Assembly (NCBI RefSeq): GCF_003265705.1
Contig: NW_020312966.1
Coordinates: forward strand, 24,808,896 to 24,872,895
Length of the DNA: 64,000 nt
Direction of reading: 5' to 3'
Origin: Callorhinus ursinus
Lineage: Eukaryota > Chordata > Mammalia > Carnivora > Otariidae
Shown one piece after another: positions 24,331 to 35,150 of this stretch; positions within the stretch are counted from its first letter, which is position 1, and the number at the start of each line of letters is the position of its first letter. Position numbers and translations under genes: made by a program. A model generated the notes under the pieces. The model was not told where the DNA came from, ran no database searches, and worked only from the letters and a program-made list of their open reading frames with translations.

Positions 24331-24660
24331 GGTGGGAAGCAAGCGAGCGAGGCTGACAGCAAGGTGCGCTGTGTTTCCTCCGGGGCGGGCGAGCGGCGAC
24401 CCCGCCGGGATGTCGGTGGATTCAGGAGCTGACCAACAACCCGGCAGCGGCAAGGCCGGCGCTGTGCAGGGCCGGCGGTCTGTCCATCACCCAAGAACAC
24501 CAGGGGCCGCCGCAGAGGCACGTGCGAGTCAAGTCTCCAGTTAGTAAAGGCCAGCGAGTAATACAGACTTCTGGGAAAAGAACACAACAGCAAACCAAAC
24601 ATCAAAGGCTCTTTTTCAAAGCCGTGCACCCAATTTCAAAGATCGAGCTGTGGCCAGATT
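24331..24660 (+). pseudogene. Decayed H2A remnant with vestigial stem-loop
   Basis: The strongest evidence is the 3' flank. AGTAAAGGCCAGCGAGT at 24542-24558 matches AGTAAAGCTTAGCGAGT of the start-less H2A 3' UTR. It is followed at a similar distance by a degenerate stem-loop GGCTCTTTTTCAAAGCC (24607-24623) and a downstream AAAGATCGAGCT. The start GGTGGGAAGCAAGCGAGCGAGG (in part) resembles the H2A GGCAAGCAAGGCGGCAAGG start, and the GC-rich body contains GGAGCTGACCAACAA, comparable with the H2A GAGGAGCTCAACAAG. No open frame remains, and the body is shorter than an intact H2A. The 81-codon frame here is not histone-like. Called by eye. Confidence 0.55.
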
Positions 24661-25860
24661 ACCAAGAACAATATACATTTCCATAAACCAACCCATTTAA
24701 TTATGTTTGCTTGATAACTTTCCTGCAAATCACTCTGTGAGAACGGGTTTTACTGGAAACTTCGATTGTCATTAGATTTTAATCCTGTTCCAACCTTTCT
24801 CATTTTAAAAAAATGCTCTAGGTGCCCACTAAATTGATTTCAAGGCGGGGTAGAACACTGACTTGAAAAATGCTGGGACAATCGGTGCCAGAACAGAAGT
24901 GCCCATCTCCCAGCCTTACAGCCAGCAGAACTACTCTCCTGGGCCACAGCTATCCCCCCCCCACCCCGCCCCCCGCAAAGGTTTGAACGCAGCCTGAGCG
25001 GAGCCAATGAAAGAACTTTCCGAGATTTTCAGCTCTGCCCCTTAAACACACTTTTTCTTTCTTTTAGGAGAAAGACTGTGAATAAGACTCTGGAGCTGCT
25101 GAGGAAGGGTCTCCTGGCTCTTTGAAAAGACTGAGAAGAGAAGTGAAATGGAAGGGAACAAGAAAACTGGGTTCGGGACGTTTGGGGTGGGGAAGAGAGA
25201 GAGCGCATTTACACCCAAGCTTGGCCACCGTCCTTGTTCCAAAGGCCCTTAAATGTTGAGCTGCTCCAGTCTACTTAGCACTAAATCTTCCCTCCACTTT
25301 TGGCCCTTTAAAACATACTCTTTCAGTTTGACTTCTGTCACTTGCAAGAGACCATGTCTGACAAATCAAAGCCAAAACTAACTCTGCCCGTGGAAAGTTC
25401 CACCCCCCGTGTGCTAGCGTAACAGAAAATTAATGCATCTCCCCTTAATTCTGCCCCTCCTCTTTTGTAACAATACTGATGTCTTTGCTCTTAATCCTTA
25501 TGTTTCATTCAAAGAGAGGTGAAAATCTGAGTGGGAGAGAGAGGAATCTGAGGCATTGAACCTGAATCATTCAAAAGCTTTAAGGTACATGGTTGAAGCA
25601 GAAAGCGCTCATGCAGAGTCTGAAGCTATGCCTGACATTCCTAAAGAAAACACTGGATGTTAAGAAAAAAGAAACTACTCTTGCTTTGGTCTCCAAGCTA
25701 AGATTAGAATGCCGAGGTGGTTGAACGAAGAGGAAGGAAAATACAGAAAATTTAAGGGAAACTTTTCTTTTCTAATAGGTGGCATTATGGCTTAAAAAAC
25801 CCATGAATGTACCTTAATTAGAAAAATACTTTATTCCTAAAAAATGCTAACAATTATCTG
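24661..25860. other. Intergenic DNA, no gene recognised
   Basis: A C-run (CCCCCCCCACCCCGCCCCCC) lies at 24954-24973. I see no splice-joined frame or known repeat here. Confidence 0.4.
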
Positions 25861-25864
25861 AGCA

Positions 25865-26124
25865 TCTAGCGAGTTGTAATCACTGACCACAGATCACCAT
25901 AACGAATATAATGATAAAGAAAATGTTTGAAATATTGCAAAAATTACCAAAATGGAGACACAAAGTGAGCAAATGCTATTAGAAAAATGGCACCAACAGA
26001 CGCACTCCGCACAGGGTTGCCAAAAACCTTCAATTTGTAAAAAAAAAAAAAAAAAAAAAACACCAAACCACAGTATCTGTGAAGTGTAATAAAGTGAAGC
26101 ACAGTAAAATGATGTATGTCTGCA
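25865..26124 (-). mobile_element. Tigger1 DNA transposon end (mariner/pogo class)
   Basis: Read on the minus strand: CATACATCATTTTACTGTGC, ACAAATTGAAGGTTTTTGGC, GCCATTTTTCTAATAGCATT and ATTATATTCGTTATGGTGAT follow the Tigger1 terminal region in order. A 21-A run at 26039-26060 has expanded inside it. No transposase frame is present. Confidence 0.8.
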
Positions 26125-26329
26125 TGCAAAACCTATATTGAAAAAAAAAAACAACTTTAAACACCCCCCAAAGACTCAAATGTAGACTTGAATAAGTAAG
26201 ACAGGGTTCCATACTTGTGGACAGAATGATGTAACATCCTAAAGATGCCCAATTCAGCTTATTCTTATTTAACTAGATGAAAAGAAAGTTCATGGGGGGG
26301 GAAATAAACAAAGCAAATGGCCCTTAAAT

Positions 26330-26766
26330 AGGAAAAAGAGTTCATTTATAATCAAAGTAAAGGGCAAATTAAAACTATATAGAGAACATCCATTTCTTCC
26401 TATCAGAAGGTCAAAAATCACACAACCCACCCAAGTTGACAATGTTGAGGAGAAATGGGCATGCTTACATGCTGATGGGAGTGTAAAACAATGTAATACA
26501 TAGAGTATTTAGGACATTTAGAAAACTTTAACAACATACACCTTAACCTTGGGCCCAGGAATTCCACTTCTAAGAATCTGCCCTGAAAATACAATTCCAC
26601 ACATCTGAAGTAACAAAGATGTACAAAGTTGCTCATGTAGCATTATTATAAATAAAATATTGAAAATAGTGTTAATGTCCATCATAGGGGAAAGGATGAA
26701 TAATCTCCAGGACAAGATTCACCCTAGAGCACCCGGGAAGCCATAAAAAATGAATGAGAATCATCT
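26330..26766 (+). repeat. Old L1 3' portion, left part
   Basis: GCTGATGGGAGTGTAAAACA, GCCCAGGAATTCCACTTCTA and AGCATTATTATAAATAAAAT are L1 3' phrases; interrupted by the LTR to the right. Confidence 0.65.
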
Positions 26767-27452
26767 TGAAGCTGGGGATGGAAGCCCCCAAAGACCCCAC
26801 AATTTAGATGTATGGCTCCTAGCCGCCTCGGACCAGAGTCACGTAGACCTGTAAAACCCGTAAAATTGCCTCAGGAAAAACATAAAGTTGCCTCCCCCAA
26901 AAGTCTGTGGGATGCTGTTCTGCCTGAGATAACAAACATCATGTGCCATATTTGCAAGAAAAAAATAAGAATAGTTTGCTGCTTAATAAGTCACAGGATA
27001 TAGAACTTCAGCCCTTGACCTCTAGCTATGGCATCACCACAGCAATCTGCCAAGAATGTTCCCCAGATCCAGTCCCTAAAGCGCAAGGACCAGGCCCCTT
27101 GAAGCCGGATGACCACCTCCCTACAATCACACCAAAACCAGAAAGGAAGACACCACAAGGGACAAAATGATCAAGAAAGGAAATATTTCAGCTGGCCTAA
27201 TCCCTAATGAATCAAGACATTGATCCAGGACCCTGACACCCTTACCCTGAATTTTCACCCTTTAAAACCCCTGCTTATAAGCCATGGGGCAGTTCAGGGC
27301 TTTTGAGCATTAATTCCCTGTTCTCCGGGGTGGGCATCACACCAGTCAAAAAACACCTTCCTTCACTGCAAAAGCTTCATGTCAGTTTTTATTGGCTTGC
27401 TGGGCATCAGGTGGATGAACTCTCACCTGGTTGGGATCACGTCTTCTTGTGC
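26767..27452 (+). mobile_element. Solo ERV LTR nested in the L1
   Basis: Begins near TGAAGCTGGGGATGGAAG and contains a TATA-like GCTTATAAGCC, GCATTAATTCCCTGTTCTCC and a U5-like CAGTTTTTATTGGCTTGCTG. L1 sequence continues on both sides. Exact ends are uncertain. Confidence 0.6.
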
Positions 27453-27454
27453 TG

Positions 27455-27690
27455 ATAGAGAAAGAGCTCCATGATACATTGTGAAGTGAATAAACAAGGG
27501 AAAAAGATTGTGTATCAAGTGTTACTTTTGTGGAAAAAAGAGGGAAGTGTGAGCCATGTTAATGTTTCACAGGTTCAAGAAATCAAATTAAATCGAAAGG
27601 GAAATAAGCATATTCTGAAATGGAAAACTGAAACCAAATAAGACTAATTATATATTGTGTAGGTAACACAGTCACACAGAGAATAGATTA
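27455..27690 (+). repeat. Old L1 3' portion, right part
   Basis: GAAAGAGCTCCATGATACATTGTGAAGTGAAT (in two phrases) continues the L1 at 26.3-26.77 kb. Confidence 0.6.
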
Positions 27691-27868
27691 TTTCTAATGA
27701 CTTTTGAATACAGTTCTCTGATGATACATTCTTGGTCAGATGTCTCCTATTTCTGCCGGAAACTTAAAAAAAAAAAAAAATCCCGGTTTCTGTAAACCGA
27801 TAGAAAAATACAGTAACTTCTATCTAGAACATCTTGAAGAAAGTGTGGATTAAACTTAAAAGCGGGAT

Positions 27869-28073
27869 GTAGGGTCCTGGGTGGCTCCATTGGTTAGGCA
27901 TCTGCCTTCAGCTCAGGTCATGACCTTGGGGTTCTGGGATAGGGCATCGCATCAGGCTCCCTGATCAGTGGGGAGTCTGCTTCTCCCTCTCCCGCTGCCT
28001 CTCCCCATGGCTTGTGCTCTCTCTCGCTTGCTCACCCTTTCTCTCAAATAAATAAATAAAACCTTAAAAAAAA
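27869..28073 (+). repeat. Carnivore tRNA-Lys SINE
   Basis: GGGTCCTGGGTGGCTCCATT head, GACCTTGGGGTTCTGGGAT, AATAAATAAATAAAACC tail. 28.08-28.62 kb beyond has nothing recognised. Confidence 0.93.
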
Positions 28074-28645
28074 GTGGGGTGTATCTGTAGCTATTACACT
28101 GTAAATAGCCCAAAATATTTTTAAAATATTCCTCCAGTATTCAAAAACTATCTGATTCAGCAAGGTAGTTGCTCATGTCACTGACATCTGAGTAATATTC
28201 TGACATAAATTTTTCTGATTTGGTGAAATTTTTAAAAAAGAAATAATAGAAAATAACCAACATTTATGCCAGCACTAAACTCATTGGTCAGGGTATGAAT
28301 GACTTCTGTGATGAAATGGATGGTAGTCAAAAGCAGTTATTTGTAGTTTGATGTGTAAAAATGGATAGTAGACTTTGCAAGAAATAGCAATTCATTTGAA
28401 GTTATATGTCTAACCTGAAAATCAAGGAAGCATTTTAGCTTAAAATTTATTTCTAGAACTATATAAAGAAATATTTAATGGAAATTTTTGCATCAACCTT
28501 CAAGCAGTATCATGAATTTTATTTATATGTGTGTGTGTGTGCATGCTTATTTTTCTCATAGAGCCAGTCATTAAACATTTACCAGCACAACCCTGTCTAA
28601 ACTATGAAACTGAGTAAATAAAACCTCATTTAAAAATGGAGGCAG

Positions 28646-28685
28646 GTCTACGGCCATACCACCCTGAACGCGCCCGATCTCGTCT
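28646..28685 (+). pseudogene. 5S rRNA 5' fragment, tailless retropseudogene
   Basis: Forty bases match the first 40 nt of mammalian 5S rRNA (GTCTACGGCCATACCACCCT onward, ending CCCGATCTCGTCT) with no mismatch that I can see. The fragment stops abruptly without the internal promoter or a poly(A) tail. It is flanked by 17-bp direct repeats TAAAAATGGAGGCAGGT (28631-28647 and 28685-28701), a typical LINE-type target-site duplication that overlaps the fragment ends by a base or two. This is the pattern of 3'-truncated tailless retropseudogenes known in mammals. The insertion lies at the start of an LTR-like sequence. Confidence 0.92.
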
Positions 28686-29065
28686 AAAAATGGAGGCAGG
28701 TGGCAAGAAGGGCGAACTCTGATGTTTTATCTCTTCTGCTCCATTGCATTCCCAACAGGAAGAAGCATACTTTACTACTCCGGCAGAAGAAAGGAAGACT
28801 TTCTCCTTGCCCAGCAACAAGCTCAGCCAATAAGAAAATACTACAACTCAGCCAATGAGAAACTGTCACCACCCTGAACTCTCACTTTCCTCCAATGGGC
28901 TTTCCTTTGAAGCAGCCCCTTCCACCCTCCGCTTTTTCTCTACCCAGTAATGTTCCTCTCCTCCGATCTCTGGACTTGCCCATGGTTTACCACAGCCGGT
29001 GTGTCCCAAATTGCAATTCCTCTGCTATTCCCAAATAAACCCATTTTTCTGGCAAAATAACTGGC
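28686..29065 (+). mobile_element. LTR-like element downstream of the 5S fragment
   Basis: CCAAT boxes (AGCCAATAAGAAA, AGCCAATGAGAAA), CCAATGGGC, then a CCCAAATAAACCCATTTTTC polyadenylation region and a U5-like end resemble an ERV LTR. Family not assigned. 29.07-30.19 kb beyond has nothing recognised. Confidence 0.45.
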
Positions 29066-30190
29066 TGTTTTACTTCTATAAATTCTATCAATGAGCGAAC
29101 AAGGACAGGCAAAAGTATACTTTTAATGCTCACTTGTTCTGTGGCTTCAAACCCCAACATGTTTCCTGAGAGGAGGGAGGCCAGATCATGAGAAGAACTC
29201 CTTTTCCCTGCACTAGAGAAAAGAGAGGGGAAATAAAATCTGCTCATTATTCCTGTTATAGACTTTCCTAAGTTGAAGACTTTTTTCCCAGGCTCCAAAT
29301 CCTTGTATCTCAGACCTATGGAATAACAATGATTTAAGTAGCAAAAACAGATGCTATGGCCCCTTTCCAGAAAGGACTGACTCAGGGCTCACAATACTCT
29401 GGTCTTGTGGCTGAAAAATCTTAAAGACCAAAGTGCATGGGCACCATGGGGGCATTTACTGGTTTTTCTCCTTAGAGCTCCTTTTATTTGAGAAACTCTC
29501 TCTCCCATACCTATTCCAGGTAACAAATCCTCAGAGGCTTTCTAGAAACAGTGCCTTTGCACAAGACTGCTTTGGTAGAGCTAAAAGACATGCCTGGAAA
29601 TAAATTCACATATTTGACTTAAAGACAGAAGGGATCACTCATGAGCACATTTTGCAAACCTAAAAATAAGTAGAATTAATTGTAATCAACCTGGTGAACT
29701 TGAGTGTTTATCACATCTGCAAATGATAAATTCAACAAAAAGATGCACCAGGTCTTATCAAAGGAACAGTGTGATTCAGAGCCATTATAAGCAAGGAAGA
29801 CATAGTTAATCACAGCATGTTAATCACAGCATGTATTTTGGAAACCTACTTGTTTTGAGAACACTTTGGTTTCTGATGATCTTTAAGTAGCTTATCTGCA
29901 GCTGGAGGCCTTGAGAACTATCTCATGGGGTTCCTCCCTGAAACACAAGGATGATTCAGTACTGGTACATCCATAAAGATGATTCACCGACTTAGTAAAT
30001 CAATACTGCTACATTTTGAAATGTATTTTTAGTAACCATTGTTAGGAATTTAGTGCTGTAGCAGTATTGATTTGGTGATATTCTCAGCGAGCTGCTTTGG
30101 GAGGCCCTTGTCCTTCAAATCAAAGACTGTTTTTATAGAGTACTGTGAATTTATAAAAGTTGTGATAAATGAAAGTATCTCTTCATATTG

Positions 30191-30315
30191 GCAGTGTGTT
30201 GCTGGGGATCAGACAGTTGCTACATTCTGACACTTTCTGACTAAAAGAAGCTGCATTATCTGATCACCAAAGGAGCGCCGCCATCTTAGAAGCTGGCTAC
30301 CACACTGGGTATACA
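30191..30315 (+). repeat. Direct repeat unit, copy 1, with YY1-like site
   Basis: GTTGCTGGGGATCAGACAGTTGCTACATTCTG (in part) to GCTGGCTACCACACTGGGT recurs at 30954. Contains GCCGCCATCTTA (30277-30288), a YY1-type motif. Confidence 0.8.
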
Positions 30316-30953
30316 GTTGAGTCATGGGAATGTATGATATTGTCTTAGAGTTGACCATGGTTAAATGCTATACTTAATAATTGTGTCTAATATTCCACAA
30401 CAAGACATATGGTGGTGACAAGGACTGTTTTTCGCAGGTTCTTGACTTTGATGACAATGAAACTCTTATTTCCCTATTGAAAATATGATGCTGGGCTCTT
30501 TTTTATCCATTCAATAACTTTTTAGAATTCATCCCATTATCCTCAGTTTATTAAGCGTTTTTACCTTGAAAGTACTGAGAATATCACCAAGAGAGGAACT
30601 CCTGATGCCCATGGCACAGAGGATGCAGGTAGGAAGTGAGCCCACCCAACAGGGTCTTGAGCAGCACTGCCATCCTTTTTGGTTAGGCCATTTGTGGAAG
30701 TATCCTAGGGTAACAGAGCAAAGTACAGGTTTTTTTTTTTTGGCATCATGACAACAACACAGTGCTTGAGAAAGAAAAATAAATATGTGCTAATAGTTGC
30801 TGGGTGGGGAACTTTATTTTAGGGCTTTTCTTTCAATGATGTAAGGAGCTGGGCTTACAGGGTGGTGGGATTAGCAGCTATAAAAGGAGGCGTGTAAACT
30901 TCCAGCCTTCAGCTCGACTGCCTCATGGCAGAATACCCCATAAGGTGGTACGT

Positions 30954-31090
30954 GGCAGTCTGTTGCTGGTAATCAGTCAGTTGCTATGTTCTGACACTTT
31001 CTGACTGAAAGAAGCTGCTTTATCTCTATTACAACCTGATGGCCAAAGGAGGGCCGCCATCTTAGAAGCTGGCTACCACACTAGGTGAGG
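30954..31090 (+). repeat. Direct repeat unit, copy 2, with YY1-like site
   Basis: Same unit as 30191-30315 with a 12-13 bp insertion (TCTATTACAACC) before the YY1-type GCCGCCATCTTA at 31053-31064. Preceded by a TATA-like GCTATAAAAGGAGG near 30878. 31.1-31.93 kb beyond has nothing recognised. Confidence 0.8.
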
Positions 31091-31929
31091 TGGCTCATGA
31101 CAAGTACCCCCTTACCTCCAAGGCTGTATAATTTCTCCAAGTATCTTCTAGTCGGGATTAACCTTCCAAGAAACTTAGTATATATTTACATGAGGAAATG
31201 TATAGTAGGGGACTTATAATACCTAACCAAAATATTTCCTTTCAATTCATCACCAGTGTTATTGAGAACCTAGAGTTGGTCCTTATTCCCATTTTATTCA
31301 TTATTCTTCTCCATAAAAATTAATTTTGCTCTGGCTTGTGGCTCTTGAGACAATGGTCAAATGAATTTTATGACTGCCTTGCTCTGGGTAAATATTAGAA
31401 TGTAATAACTCTGTCTTGGAATTTTGATATATTGGTCATCAACATTCAAGTCTGAGAGAGAATCTTCTATTTAAATGGTCTTAGATTTATGTAAATAAAA
31501 TGTACTTCCTTCCTATTGAAAAAAAAAAGTAAAAGATTAGTGATTTGAAGAGAAGCCAAAGCATGGAAAAAGAAAAAAAACCCTACGAGTGGTTAAGAGG
31601 TATAATGAAATCACAGGTGATTGTAGTGTGATTATAGTTTATCACACTTGGTCCTAAGGCTACAGTGAATATAAAATCACACAATCTATGCCACATTACT
31701 GATATTTTTCCTTAGTGAGACTTTATTTTTTACTCTTTCAAAAAGAATCCATTTTATTAAAAATTTGAAATTGTTTTTACTTAAAGTTACGTGACAGTAG
31801 TTTCTCTGACATAATCTCATTTGAGAAGGAAGTGACTAGGGAGCAGAGTAGTAGGGGCAGGACTGATATGTAAGACCAGCAGGTACAAAGACTTCTCAAT
31901 TCTTCTTTCAGAACTAACATTTGGGAAAC

Positions 31930-32760
31930 CTCCATACTGTTTTCCAGAGCGGTTGAACCAGTTTGCATTCCCACCAACAGTGTAAGAGTTAAAACTAGAA
32001 CTCCCTACCATCCAGCAATTGCTACTACTAGGTATTTACCCAAAGGATACAAAATACTAATTTGAGGGGATACATGAACCCCGATGCTTATAGCAGCATT
32101 ATCTACAATAGCCAAATTATGGAAACAGCCCAAGTGTGCATTGACTGATGAATGGATAAAGAAGATGTGGTATATATATACAGTGGAATATTCCTCAGCC
32201 ATCAAAAAGAATGAAATCTTGCCATTTGCAGTGACGTGAGCTGGAGAGTATAAGGTTAAGCAAAATAAGTCAGTCAGAGAAAGGCAAATGCTATATGATT
32301 TCACTCACATGTGGAATTTTAGAAACAAAACAAACAAACACAGGGGAAAAAAAAAAAGAGAGGCAAACCAAGAAACAGACTCTTAACTCTAGAGAACAAA
32401 CTGATGGTCACCAGAGGGGAAGTGGGTGGGGGGCATGGGAAAAGCTATGTGATGGGGATGAAGGAGGGCACTGTGATGAGCCCCAGGTGTTGTATGGAAG
32501 TGGTGAATCATTATATTGCACACCTGAAACTAATCTTTTTTAAAGATTTACTTATTTGAGAGAGAAAGATAGAGAGAATATGCACACGAGCCAGGGGGAG
32601 GGGCAGAGCAGCAGACTCCCCACTGAGCAGGGAGCCTGATGTGGGACTCGACCTGAGCCGAAGGCAGACACTTAACTGAGCCACCCAGTCACCCCACCTC
32701 AAACTAATATTACATGTAGGTTAACTACCTGGAATTTCAATAAAAACTTGAAAAAAAAAA
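31930..32760 (+). repeat. Carnivore L1 3' end (5'-truncated)
   Basis: GTTGAACCAGTTTGCATTCC, GGAATATTCCTCAGCCATCA, ACTGATGGTCACCAGAGGGG and TTCAATAAAAACTTGAAAA are young L1 3' phrases with poly(A). A SINE splits its last 60 bp. Confidence 0.88.
32535..32695 (-). repeat. Carnivore SINE nested in the L1 3' end
   Basis: CACCTGAAACTAAT and CACCTCAAACTAAT flank it as target duplication. The CT stretch and part of the tRNA-like head are shortened. Confidence 0.94.
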
Positions 32761-32764
32761 GATT

Positions 32765-33835
32765 TGGTAGAAAGATTTTCATAAATTTTGGGGTTGTTTA
32801 ACAATTAGAAACAATTAACAAATTGTTTCTAAAAGTGTTTGCTCATTTTTTTCACATGAATGCTACATTCCTCAGTTTTCATCTTCACAAGTCATTTTTT
32901 ATCTTAAGTTGCACACAGATAAATCCTTTATTTCATTGCCTTCCAATATAATGTCCTGAAGCCCACTGTTCAAAGAAGAGGGGCTATATTTTTGAACATG
33001 AAGCACTTTAATATTGATTTGGTAGTAACTAGTCTATTTTTTCCGGAAAACAAATTGGATATATATGTATAATGTATTAAATTTACATGGAAATTTCAAA
33101 TAGTAGACCACAAAAATTATATCTAACCCCAAAATGTCATGATCAAATATCCCCTTCCCAACTCATTCACTTTTTATGTTATTAACTATTTATTGTTAAA
33201 ATTTAAAAACATAAATTTTAACATAGATTTGCTTTCAAATCAAATGTAGCATTTGTGCTAAAAAAACAAAAAATAAAAAACCAAGACCCAAAAATGTGTT
33301 AAATTCAAAATTTGCTCAAAGGGCATATGAGCCTACTTATTACTTATTTTACTGAAAAAAGCACTTAGTAAAACAAGACTAATAGTATTCATAACTTATG
33401 GACCAAATATATCTCAATCTTAAGTCCAATATCATGTTTGATGACAAAATATCATACTGTTTCCAGGAGAGACGAGATGTAGCAACATGAAATCTTTGTA
33501 TCACCATCATTATTTGATGATATTTTGTGATTTATTTAGAAATATTAGTCAAGAAATTTTCCAGGTAGTTTATTTATTATTTATTGCACGATATTTAAAA
33601 ATCTAAAAAAAAAAAAGAAATAAAAACAGAAATGACCATTTTAGCAAAGTGGCCAAAGACATTTCTGTGAGAAAAACAAACAAAAAAACTTTTTTTTTTA
33701 ACTATGAGGCTATGAGGTAAGACAATGTAATCCATATATCCAGTAAATTATCACACACATCCAAAAGTTACAGAGATTTGGAGCACACATCACAAAAATG
33801 TGTAGAAATGGGAAGAAAAGTCTATAGCTCTTTAA
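32765..33835. other. AT-rich intergenic DNA
   Basis: No gene, splice-joined frame or repeat family recognised. Confidence 0.4.
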
Positions 33836-33840
33836 GTGGA

Positions 33841-34079
33841 TTAACCTAAGGAATGCCTGGGTGGCTCAGTCAGTTAAGCATTAACCTAAGGAATGCCTGG
33901 GTGGCTCAGTCAGTTAAGTGTCTGCCTTCGGCTCGGGTCATGATCCCATGATCCCAGGATCCTGGGATCGAGCCCCACATCAGGATCCCTGCTCAGTGGG
34001 GAATCTGCTTCTCCCTTTGCCTCTGTGATCTCTCTCACTTTCGTTCTCTCTCAAATAAATAATCAAATTTTTTTTTAAA
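33841..34079 (+). repeat. Carnivore SINE with tandemly duplicated 5' end
   Basis: A 40-bp unit (TTAACCTAAGGAATGCCTGG, GTGGCTCAGTCAGTTAAG) at 33841-33880 is repeated at 33881-33920, then the rest of the SINE follows once. GGATTAACCTAA upstream and GGATTAAGCTAA after the tail are the target duplication. Confidence 0.95.
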
Positions 34080-34185
34080 GAGGATTAAGCTAAAATTAGA
34101 AGAAATGACATACCTTGATAGCTAAGAATAATCACACTTATGAAATCACTTGTTCCCTGAATTAAGCACACGTGTTCTCTCTCCT

Positions 34186-34190
<5 letters not shown>

Positions 34191-34216
<26 letters not shown>
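34191..34216 (+). repeat. (GT)13 microsatellite
   Basis: Uninterrupted dinucleotide run. Confidence 0.97.
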
Positions 34217-34544
34217 ATTGGCTGTGGGGTTTTTTCCTTCCCAAAAAAGGCAGAGGAATTCTGGAAAATATGGAGAGAAAATGGAATTACAGATAAATTA
34301 TACAAAAATACATTTCATTTCATTTTATTTATGTAGAAAACATAATAGTATGTCAAACCTAATGAAGAACATGCTTGAAACTGATCAATATTGATCAGTG
34401 TATTTCCCACATTAGAGATTCGATGTCAACTCTGGGAGAACATTAAATAATGAGCATGTAAGGCCAAACTATGATCCAAATGGTTCAATATTCAATAACA
34501 GGCAAAAAGACAAGTCTACAGTTGTATCAGTCCCTCCAATCAAG

Positions 34545-35150
34545 AGAGAGAAACCACACAGTGAACCGAATGAGGAAAGTTTAATAGGAAGACTTACCCA
34601 CTGAGCGCACTGGAGAAAGGAGGGGGTGGCTCGTGAGAAGAGAGCTCCAAGTACCAGAGGAAGGGCAGAGGTAAGGGCCCGCTGCCACCCCTGGGGCTGA
34701 AGGAAAGACCAAGCCTGGGGATCCAGACATTACTAGGGAGGGTGCCTGTGGAGCTCACTGGGTTGCAGAGAAGCTTCCAGAGTTTTGCACCTGCAGGGGT
34801 GGCTGGAAATGCAGGCCCCAGGGGGTGGGGTGAAGGAAAGCTCGCCCCTGGGAAGGGTCTGCTGGTGGCCTGAGAGAGGGCGGGCTGGGAGCTGAAGGCA
34901 ACTGTGCCCTGAGGGAGCCAAGTTCTCAAGACATGCAGCTGCAGAGACTCCACACCTCTCCGGAGAAGCTCGGGGTAGCCCTGGAGTCTGGGGGTGGGGA
35001 GGTGGGGGGGTGCACATCCAGCAAGCAAATGCTTCTCCTCCATGTGTCTCTCCAGCGCCCCTGTCTGATGAGGCTTCAGTACCAGCTGACAAAGGCCTAA
35101 CCCTTAACGGGGGCCAAGTCCACTGCCCAGAGCAGGCGCATGGTAAGTGA
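34545..35150 (-). mobile_element. GC-rich LTR-like block
   Basis: Minus strand ends TCTTCCTATTAAACTTTCCT with a following CT-rich stretch, as in LTR polyadenylation regions. A 149-codon minus-strand frame (34594-35043) is proline/leucine-rich and unrecognised; I treat it as chance in GC-rich DNA. 35.2-36.7 kb beyond shows nothing recognised apart from an AAACA-rich stretch near 35.80-35.85 kb. Confidence 0.35.

Noticed and set aside
34594..35043. 149-codon minus-strand frame as a protein gene
   Set aside because: Low-complexity Pro/Leu/Ser composition, no domain, and LTR-like flanking signals; kept only as an open question.
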